Shown: in pieces, positions 1 to 5,005 of the stretch
How positions within the stretch are numbered: the first letter of the stretch is position 1
Layout of the letters: every line of letters begins with the position of its first letter
Assembly (NCBI GenBank): GCA_964523005.1
Contig: CAZFZL010000067.1
Span: forward strand, 1 to 8,301
Length of the DNA stretch: 8,301 bases
DNA from: UMGS1307 sp964523005
GTDB taxonomy: Bacteria > Bacillota > Clostridia > Oscillospirales > CAG-382
Direction of reading: 5' to 3'
Notes under the pieces: generated by a model
Databases searched by the model: none
Told to the model about the DNA's origin: nothing
What the model saw: only the letters and a program-made list of their open reading frames with translations
Translations under genes and position numbers: made by a program

Positions 1-1523
1 TTGCCTATTATCAGATGCGCAAGCATCCCGCAAAGCGCGGCGGTATATGGGGCATGCCATGCAATTCCATCTATGCTGTCATGTGCGTTTGTGACAACGA
101 ATCGCTTGTTTTTTCAGAGCCTGTTTTTGATACGCTAAGAGCAAGCGCCGGAAATGATGCACTGTTCATTATCGCGGGCGGAAAAAGTGATCAGGCGGCT
201 AAATACTGCGCGCGCCGTGCGGCAGAAAACGGCTTTGAAAATGAATACAAAAAGCAATTTGCGTTTGTAGGTTCGTTTCTACCTCGCTCAAAGCTTTGCG
301 TTTCTGCTCCGATTGACGTGATGTATAATTTTTTTCTTCCGTATCAGACGGCTGTTTCTCGCTTTTATGCAAGGACAGGCTTCTGGCAGTCGAGCGGCGC
401 ATACGGCTTCCGTGATCAGCTGCAGGACTGTTTAATGCTCATGCACACGATCCCGGATACCGTCCGCACACATTTGATACGCTGCTGCGCGCATCAATAC
501 GAGGATGGCTCGGTGATGCACTGGTATTTGCCTGCCGGCGCCGGTGTAAAAACAAAATGCAGCGATGATTTCATGTATCTTCCGCTCGTTACGGCGCGAT
601 ACATCGCACAAACAGGAGATGCTTCGGTGCTCGATGTTTGTGTGCCGTATCTTTCATCACCGCCGCTCGAAACACAGGAACGCTATGAACAGCCGCGCCG
701 TTCAGATATAAGGGAAAGCGTTTTCGGACATTGTCTTCGCGCGCTTAAAAGAGCACAACGGTACGGCACCCACGGTCTTCCGCTTATCGGCAGCTGCGAT
801 TGGAACGACGGCTTCTCTTCGCTCGGAACGCAAGGCAGGGGAGAGAGCGTGCTCAATGGCGCGTTCTATATCTATGTTTACGAAAATTTCATCCCCATCG
901 CGAAAGAACGCTGTCCTGAGCTGATACCGCATTGGCGTGAGATATGTACGTCACTGCGAAGCGCCGTGTCCGCATGCTTTGAAGACGGTTATTTTCTCCG
1001 CGCTTTCGACGACAGCGGCAGAAAACTCGGAGCAAAGGGCGATCCGGAATGTGCGATCGATCTTTCGGTACAGGTGTACGCTGCTTTGGCAAAAGCAGCT
1101 CCGGAGGAAATGACAAAGAGCGCTCTTGAAAAAGCATATCAAAGGCTGTACGACGACGAAAACTCTGTTGTCAAACTTCTCGATGCACCGTTTACCAACG
1201 ACGGCAGACGTGTAGGCTATATAAATGCCTACAACCCCGGCGTCAGAGAAAACGGCGGTCAGTATACTCATGCCGCCGCGCAGTATCTTATTGCGCTGTG
1301 GCAGTGCGGCATGAAGGAGAAGGCGTTTGAAATCCTATCTGTGCTCAATCCTGCGGTACGGTGTAAAGACAAGGAGCTTGCCGAAAGGTATAAAGCTGAG
1401 CCGTACGCGCTATGCGGTGACATCTGTTCTAATCCGGAGATGCCGGGGAGAGGCGGCTGGGCGCTTTATACGGGCTCAAGCGCATGGTATTGGTGTGCGA
1501 TAGATGAAATATTCGGGCTTTAG
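1..1523 (+). CDS. GH94-family glucan phosphorylase, NdvB-like C-terminal part (5'-truncated)
   Basis: This is the catalytic C-terminal part of a glycoside hydrolase family 94 protein, the inverting phosphorylase family (formerly GT36) that includes cellobiose phosphorylase and the C-terminal domain of cyclic beta-1,2-glucan synthase NdvB. The frame is open from base 3 to the left edge, so the ATG at 15 is probably internal. Counting from that ATG, the visible motifs are GFRDQLQD (131-138), DWNDG (262-266, which carries the general-acid Asp), YTH (417-419, a phosphate-site His) and TGSSAW (486-491). The run FWQSSGAYGFRDQLQD, the HWYLP segment and KCSDD resemble NdvB and 1,2-beta-oligoglucan phosphorylase more than cellobiose phosphorylase. 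The preceding FIIAGGKSDQA segment matches the end of the usual beta-sandwich domain. Whether a synthase domain lies upstream cannot be seen. The stop is 11 nt before the next promoter, and no clear terminator is present. Confidence 0.88.
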   Translation, partial: AYYQMRKHPAKRGGIWGMPCNSIYAVMCVCDNESLVFSEPVFDTLRASAGNDALFIIAGGKSDQAAKYCARRAAENGFENEYKKQFAFVGSFLPRSKLCVSAPIDVMYNFFLPYQTAVSRFYARTGFWQSSGAYGFRDQLQDCLMLMHTIPDTVRTHLIRCCAHQYEDGSVMHWYLPAGAGVKTKCSDDFMYLPLVTARYIAQTGDASVLDVCVPYLSSPPLETQERYEQPRRSDIRESVFGHCLRALKRAQRYGTHGLPLIGSCDWNDGFSSLGTQGRGESVLNGAFYIYVYENFIPIAKERCPELIPHWREICTSLRSAVSACFEDGYFLRAFDDSGRKLGAKGDPECAIDLSVQVYAALAKAAPEEMTKSALEKAYQRLYDDENSVVKLLDAPFTNDGRRVGYINAYNPGVRENGGQYTHAAAQYLIALWQCGMKEKAFEILSVLNPAVRCKDKELAERYKAEPYALCGDICSNPEMPGRGGWALYTGSSAWYWCAIDEIFGL

Positions 1524-1534
1524 TGAAAAAAATG

Positions 1535-1563
1535 TTGATTTCAGCGAGTACTTTTGATATAAT
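1535..1563 (+). promoter_or_regulatory. Sigma-A type promoter for the queT-tsaD operon
   Basis: A -35 element TTGATT (1535-1540) is separated by exactly 17 bp from a perfect -10 TATAAT (1558-1563). The -10 is preceded by TG at 1555-1556, giving an extended -10 (TGATATAAT). Transcription would start near 1570. No other promoter of this quality was found before tsaD, which supports one transcript for queT, the deaminase gene, the lipoprotein gene, rimI and tsaD. Confidence 0.8.
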
Positions 1564-1594
1564 AAACGATATATGAAAGCATTTTTAATTGACA

Positions 1595-1615
1595 ACTGCG
1601 CTTTCGGAAGGCGGT
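1595..1615 (+). promoter_or_regulatory. Leader hairpin overlapping the queT ribosome binding site
   Basis: ACTGC (1595-1599) and CTT (1601-1603) pair with AAG (1608-1610) and GCGGT (1611-1615), leaving G1600 bulged and a TCGG loop (1604-1607). The 8-bp stem includes one G-T pair. Its loop and 3' arm contain GGAAGG (1606-1611), the best ribosome binding site for a TTG start at 1625. Folding could therefore block translation. Known preQ1 riboswitches often sit upstream of queT. This leader lacks the A-rich tail of the preQ1-I class, and I cannot assign it to class II or III by eye. Confidence 0.4.
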
Positions 1616-1624
1616 ACCGACTCG

Positions 1625-2128
1625 TTGAGACGTTCAGATTGGCTAATAAAGATTACACGCGCCGGCGTTATTGCCGCTGTATACTGTGTCTTGACCTTTG
1701 CGCTTGCGCCCGTATCCTTCGGCCCGTTTCAATTCAGAGCGGCGGAAGCCATGGCGGTGTTGCCGATGATCTTCCCGGAAGCGACGGCGGGTCTGTTCGT
1801 CGGATGTATACTTTCAAATCTGCTTTCTTCTTACGGCGTGCTCGACGTTGTGATCGGTAGTCTCGCTACGCTTTGCGCAGCGCTGCTGACGGCAAGAGCA
1901 AAAAAGCTTTGGCTCGCTCCTGTGCCGCCCGTCATTATCAATGCAGTCGCGGTCGGATTTGCAATAACGTTCGCTCAGGCGGGGATGGATATCTCATCCT
2001 TCCCCATCGGAGTGTATCTCATGAACGCCGGCTCGCTCTTCATCTCGGAGGCGGTCGTGTGTTTCGGACTTGGAATACCGCTTTTGATCGGCGTGAAAAA
2101 GTACATGACAAGAAAAAACAATACATAA
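1625..2128 (+). CDS. queT: QueT-family queuosine precursor transporter
   Basis: This is an integral membrane protein of the QueT family, thought to import queuosine precursors such as preQ1. QueT proteins in other Bacillota act as substrate-binding S components of ECF transporters. The family pattern is clear: an ALAPVSFGPFQFRAAEA segment, VLPMIFPEATAGLFVGC, LDVVIGSLATL, WLAPVPPVIINA and a final SEAVVCFGLGIPLL. About five or six hydrophobic segments fill the protein. The start is uncertain because there is no in-frame ATG. TTG at 1625 gives 167 residues, has GGAAGG/GGCGG 10-13 nt upstream, and leaves a short basic N-terminus before the first membrane segment. TTG at 1589 directly follows an in-frame stop and would add 12 residues, with a weaker ribosome site. 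It is the first gene of the operon; no ECF energising module is in the window. Confidence 0.88.
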   Translation: MRRSDWLIKITRAGVIAAVYCVLTFALAPVSFGPFQFRAAEAMAVLPMIFPEATAGLFVGCILSNLLSSYGVLDVVIGSLATLCAALLTARAKKLWLAPVPPVIINAVAVGFAITFAQAGMDISSFPIGVYLMNAGSLFISEAVVCFGLGIPLLIGVKKYMTRKNNT

Positions 2129-2143
2129 AGAGGCAATCATCAG

Positions 2144-2632
2144 ATGAACAGAGTATCGAAAACCGATTATTATCTTGATATCGCCCGTTCAGTCACTACC
2201 CGCAGCACCTGCCTGCGCAGACGCTTCGGCGCGATAATCGTCAAGGACGATGTTATCATATCTACGGGCTATAACGGCGCTCCGCGCGGACGCAAGAATT
2301 GCAGCGATTTGCATTTTTGCCTGCGTGAAAAGCTTGAAATACCGCGCGGTGAACGCTATGAGCTTTGCCGCTCCGTCCACGCTGAGGCAAACGCAATAAT
2401 CTCCGCCGGGCGCGAGAGAATGCTCGGAAGTGACCTGTATCTTTCGTGCACCGATCCGAAGACCGGCGAGGAGCAGTTCGGCGTATGCTGCTGTTCAATG
2501 TGCAAGAGACTTGTGCTCAACGCCGGTATCGCTCGCGTGATAGTACGCAGTGGCTCCGGCGAGACGATAATATATGATACGCAAGACTGGATAGAAAACG
2601 ATGACAGTCTGACAGGCGACAGCAGATATTGA
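2144..2632 (+). CDS. dCMP deaminase (ComEB-like zinc cytidine deaminase family)
   Basis: Cytoplasmic zinc enzyme predicted to deaminate dCMP to dUMP, feeding thymidylate synthesis. The 162-residue protein has the family's GYNGAPRG substrate segment (near 42-49) and the catalytic HAE motif (His79, Glu81). The second zinc motif reads CCSMC (116-120), giving Cys117 and Cys120 as ligands; the usual proline of PCxxC is replaced by Cys116, preceded by another Cys115. Further cysteines in the FCLREK and ELCRSVHAE segments fit the structural-zinc region of dCMP deaminases. The NAGI segment after the motif is typical. The start follows AAGAGG (2128-2133), 10 nt before the ATG, and the gene begins 15 nt after queT stops. 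The symbol is left empty because comEB, dcd and similar names are used inconsistently for this family. Confidence 0.9.
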   Translation: MNRVSKTDYYLDIARSVTTRSTCLRRRFGAIIVKDDVIISTGYNGAPRGRKNCSDLHFCLREKLEIPRGERYELCRSVHAEANAIISAGRERMLGSDLYLSCTDPKTGEEQFGVCCCSMCKRLVLNAGIARVIVRSGSGETIIYDTQDWIENDDSLTGDSRY

Positions 2633-2644
2633 GAAAGGCATGAC

Positions 2645-3325
2645 ATGAAACGCTCTATCCTTAAAAGAACCATCCTTTGCATTACACTTGCTTTGTGCTT
2701 TCTGTTGTCTGCGTGCTCAAACGCAAAGGTCCTCTCCCGGACCGACAGCGGCGATCTGTACAACAAAATGACCGGTGACAAATATGTCGCCTGCTCCGTA
2801 AGCCTGAAGGCATATTCCATCGATACAAGCAAGGTCTACGCCAAGGCCGGAAGTATGAAGTATTACAGAATACGCTTCGAAAACCCGGAGGTGTTCATTT
2901 CCGAAGAGGACAACGTCATGGGCGGCGTGTACCGCATATCCACTGCCCCGGACATCACTCTTGAAAACTTCGGCGCTATAGCAGCGCATATATACATAAT
3001 CGGGGCGGCAGAATATGTTGTTGATCAATTTCAGCCTGCCGAGGAATACCTTACTGACACCTCATATGACTTTGAAAACTATACTGACGGCTCTGAATAT
3101 GTCAAAGCCGTAGTAGAAGCGCTGCTTGAGGATGAAAGACAGGAGGTTCCTGAGTATATTGATGACGACGAAACCCGCCGGATACGGTTGCTTTCAAACG
3201 AGTTTCCCGGACTTATGTATGAGGTGATCTTTATGAAGGCGACCACGGGGAAAAGCTATCTGTACGACAGAGGAACCGGGATATGCGTTCTGGCGCCGAA
3301 AAAGATCGTGGAACGTCTGCTGTGA
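2645..3325 (+). CDS. Predicted lipoprotein of unknown function
   Basis: The 226-residue product begins with a lipoprotein signal: basic MKRSILKR, a hydrophobic stretch, then the lipobox LSAC with Cys24 as the lipidation site. It would be exported by Sec, lipidated and anchored on the outer face of the membrane. The mature part is soluble, mixed alpha/beta in appearance, and acidic in the second half (EDERQEVPEYIDDDE). I recognise no domain family. AAAGG at 2634-2638 precedes the ATG by 6 nt, and the gene starts 12 nt after the deaminase stop. Its last four bases overlap the GTG start of rimI. It lies in the position where tsaB would often be found, but nothing in its sequence resembles TsaB, which is a cytosolic actin-fold protein. 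Confidence 0.82.
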   Translation: MKRSILKRTILCITLALCFLLSACSNAKVLSRTDSGDLYNKMTGDKYVACSVSLKAYSIDTSKVYAKAGSMKYYRIRFENPEVFISEEDNVMGGVYRISTAPDITLENFGAIAAHIYIIGAAEYVVDQFQPAEEYLTDTSYDFENYTDGSEYVKAVVEALLEDERQEVPEYIDDDETRRIRLLSNEFPGLMYEVIFMKATTGKSYLYDRGTGICVLAPKKIVERLL

Positions 3326-3756
3326 TACTGATTGACGAAGCGTCCTGCGTTTTTTACAGCCGTTGTGCTATGCTTGAAATAGAGTGCCTTGGCGCCAACG
3401 CATGGAGCGAAAAACAAATAGCAAAGCGCTCTGCGCTCTGCTCTTATCTTGTAGCGATCGAGGACGGTGAACCGATCGGTATATGCTCATTTTATACCGT
3501 TTCGGACGAAATACAGATCATCAATATTGCCGTAAGCCCGGCTTTCAGAAAAAAGGGCGTTGCTTCGGCACTGCTCGATAAAGCGCTTTCATCCGGACTG
3601 CCGGCATCGCTTGAGGTGTCGTGCCTGAATCACGCGGCCATCGCGCTTTACGAAAAATATCGATTCAAAGCCGTCGGAAAAAGAAAAAACTTTTACCGGG
3701 ACAGTGATGCCCTGATAATGATAAAGGAAGCATCAGATGAACATACTTGCAATTGA
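3322..3756 (+). CDS. rimI: Ribosomal protein S18-alanine N-acetyltransferase (GNAT)
   Basis: GNAT-family enzyme predicted to transfer acetyl from acetyl-CoA to the N-terminal alanine of ribosomal protein S18. The acetyl-CoA loop RKKGVA (76-81) fits the R/QxxGxG/A pattern and follows the beta-strand INIAVSPAF. The C-terminal part LEVSCLNHAAIALYEKYRF...GKRKNFY is the RimI pattern; Arg takes the place of the usual Gly in the YxxxGF segment. I chose GTG at 3322, giving 144 residues, because it overlaps the lipoprotein stop as GTGA, a common coupling arrangement, and GTGGAA lies 8 nt upstream. An ATG at 3283 would add 13 residues and a 43-nt overlap. The 3' end overlaps tsaD by 20 nt, and the rimI-tsaD adjacency is widely conserved, which supports the name. 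Confidence 0.88.
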   Translation: MILIDEASCVFYSRCAMLEIECLGANAWSEKQIAKRSALCSYLVAIEDGEPIGICSFYTVSDEIQIINIAVSPAFRKKGVASALLDKALSSGLPASLEVSCLNHAAIALYEKYRFKAVGKRKNFYRDSDALIMIKEASDEHTCN

Positions 3757-4744
3757 AAGCTCCTGCGATGAGACGAGCGCTGCCGTTGTATGCGACGGAA
3801 GAGCGCTGCTCTCGTGCAAGGTTGCCTCGCAGATCGAAATACACGCGCGCTACGGCGGAGTAGTGCCGGAGATAGCTTCGCGTGCGCACACCGAAGCACT
3901 TATACCGTGCGTCAGACAAGCGCTTGATGACGCAAATATTGCCATGGATGCCATCGATGCAGTGGCAGTTACTGCCTGCCCCGGGCTTATAGGTGCGCTC
4001 CTGACGGGTGTATCGTTTGCAAAGGGACTCGCGTATTCGTTCGGCAAGCCGCTTATACCGGTCCACCATATTCGCGGTCACGTAGCTGCTGCCTATCTTA
4101 CAAATCAAGACCTCAAGCCGCCGTTTACTGCGCTCGTTGTATCGGGCGGACATACTTCTTTGCTTCAGGTCGATGACTACTCATCCTATCGCACTGTCGG
4201 TCGAACCCGCGACGATGCCGCCGGAGAGGCGCTTGACAAGGCGGCGCGTGTTCTCGGGCTTCCATACCCCGGCGGAGCTAAAATGGACGCTATGGCGTTG
4301 CTGGGCGATCCTGAGAGCATAAAATTTTCTGTTTCACACGTCGACGGCGCTCCGTACGATTTTTCTTTTTCCGGACTCAAAACATCGGTAGTTAATCATA
4401 TGCATACACTCGAAATGAAGGGTATAGTGCTAACCGAACAGGAAAAAAACGATATAGCCGCTTCGTTTATGGCAACGCTCGTCAAAACACTCACGTCACG
4501 CCTGAGCGCTCTTATGGACACCCAGAGCCGACCGATCGTACTTGCCGGAGGTGTTGCAGCAAGCAAAAACGTCAGAAATGAGATAAGCTCGCTGTGTGAA
4601 AAGCGCAAAGTAAAGCTGTATATGCCCGAAATGAAGCTTTGCGGAGACAATGCCGCCATGATAGGCGCGCAGGGTTATTACGAATACATTTCCGGGAATA
4701 TTGCTGACCTTTCGCTCAACGCACGAGCAAGCTGCGATGTATAA
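3737..4744 (+). CDS. tsaD: tRNA N6-threonylcarbamoyladenosine transferase TsaD (Kae1/Gcp family)
   Basis: Catalytic subunit that transfers the threonylcarbamoyl group from threonylcarbamoyl-AMP to A37 of ANN-decoding tRNAs, giving t6A. Bacterial TsaD works with TsaB and TsaE. The 335-residue length is normal. Visible motifs are IESSCDET (6-13), PEIASRAHTE, the metal ligands His111 and His115 in HHIRGH, the SGGHTSLL nucleotide segment, LAGGVAASKNVR, and Asp304 in CGDNAAMIG as third metal ligand. The ATG lies 20 nt inside rimI and has AAAGGA at 3723-3728, 8 nt upstream. It is the last gene of the operon. tsaB and tsaE are not in this window and must be encoded elsewhere if the pathway is complete. 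Confidence 0.97.
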   Translation: MNILAIESSCDETSAAVVCDGRALLSCKVASQIEIHARYGGVVPEIASRAHTEALIPCVRQALDDANIAMDAIDAVAVTACPGLIGALLTGVSFAKGLAYSFGKPLIPVHHIRGHVAAAYLTNQDLKPPFTALVVSGGHTSLLQVDDYSSYRTVGRTRDDAAGEALDKAARVLGLPYPGGAKMDAMALLGDPESIKFSVSHVDGAPYDFSFSGLKTSVVNHMHTLEMKGIVLTEQEKNDIAASFMATLVKTLTSRLSALMDTQSRPIVLAGGVAASKNVRNEISSLCEKRKVKLYMPEMKLCGDNAAMIGAQGYYEYISGNIADLSLNARASCDV

Positions 4745-4811
4745 AACGCCCCATTGTAACGCGCAAAATGTACATAATCAACATAATGCATTTGCTCGAT
4801 AGACATAATAT

Positions 4812-4929
4812 TTATTCACAGCTTGTGTAAAAGGCTGTGGATAATGCGAGAAACTGAAAAGTGAAAAAACGTTTTCAGGCATTAAATCGGCACTTTTGCT
4901 GTGGAAAAGTCTGTGGATTGTGTGGATTG
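4812..4929. promoter_or_regulatory. Cluster of six DnaA-box-like 9-mers
   Basis: Within 118 bp are TTATTCACA at 4812-4820 (plus), and on the minus strand TTTTACACA (4824-4832), TTATCCACA (4836-4844), TTTTCCACA (4900-4908) and CAATCCACA twice (4912-4920 and 4921-4929). The first and third match TTATNCACA exactly, the second and fourth match the relaxed TTWTNCACA, and the tandem pair keeps the CCACA core. Box starts are 12 bp apart in the first trio and again between the fourth and fifth. An AT-rich tract follows at 4935-4965. It may be a DnaA titration site, a DnaA-controlled promoter for the downstream gene, or part of an origin; the flanking genes do not favour oriC. Confidence 0.55.
4854..4878. 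repeat. Inverted repeat between the DnaA-box subclusters
   Basis: CTGAAAA (4854-4860) is repeated in inverse as TTTTCAG (4872-4878), with an alternative shorter hairpin TGAAAA/TTTTCA (4862-4867 and 4872-4877) around AACG. It lies in the gap between the left three and right three DnaA-like boxes. It may be a weak structural or binding element. It is AT-rich and has no T tract, so it is not a convincing tsaD terminator. Confidence 0.3.
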
Positions 4930-4937
4930 CTCTCTTT

Positions 4938-4943
4938 TATAAT
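4938..4943 (+). promoter_or_regulatory. Candidate -10 element upstream of the dehydrogenase gene
   Basis: A perfect TATAAT at 4938-4943 lies 62 bp before the ATG at 5006 in an AT-rich stretch. No good -35 is present: at 17-bp spacing the hexamer is GGATTG, inside the tandem TGTGGATTG repeat. If the promoter is real, its -35 region overlaps the right-hand DnaA-like boxes, so a bound protein there would compete with or recruit RNA polymerase. Confidence 0.4.
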
Positions 4944-5005
4944 AAAAAAATAATCAGATATTACGTTAACCCGACATGCGTCGGAGAAGGGAACGGGAAC
5001 AAAAT

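Noticed and set aside
1573..1860. ATG-initiated 95-codon frame overlapping queT
   Set aside because: The ATG would be about 3 nt from the predicted transcript start, with no ribosome site, and the Cys/Arg-rich translation is the +1 shadow of queT.
3283..3321. ATG 3283 as the rimI start
   Set aside because: It would overlap the lipoprotein gene by 43 nt and add a non-conserved N-terminus; GTG 3322 gives the usual coupling overlap and family length.
3665..4153. 162-codon minus-strand open frame across the rimI/tsaD junction
   Set aside because: It is antisense to two conserved genes and has low-complexity composition without motifs, consistent with a shadow frame.
4976..5005. Upstream ATG for the dehydrogenase adding MRRRREREQN
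   Set aside because: The extension translates the purine-rich ribosome binding region; ATG 5006 with CGGGAA 6-8 nt upstream is the natural start.
4745..5005. Full chromosomal origin (oriC)
   Set aside because: The box cluster and AT tract are suggestive, but no dnaA, dnaN, recF, rpmH or gidB is nearby and both flanking genes point the same way, so I list it only as a DnaA-box cluster.
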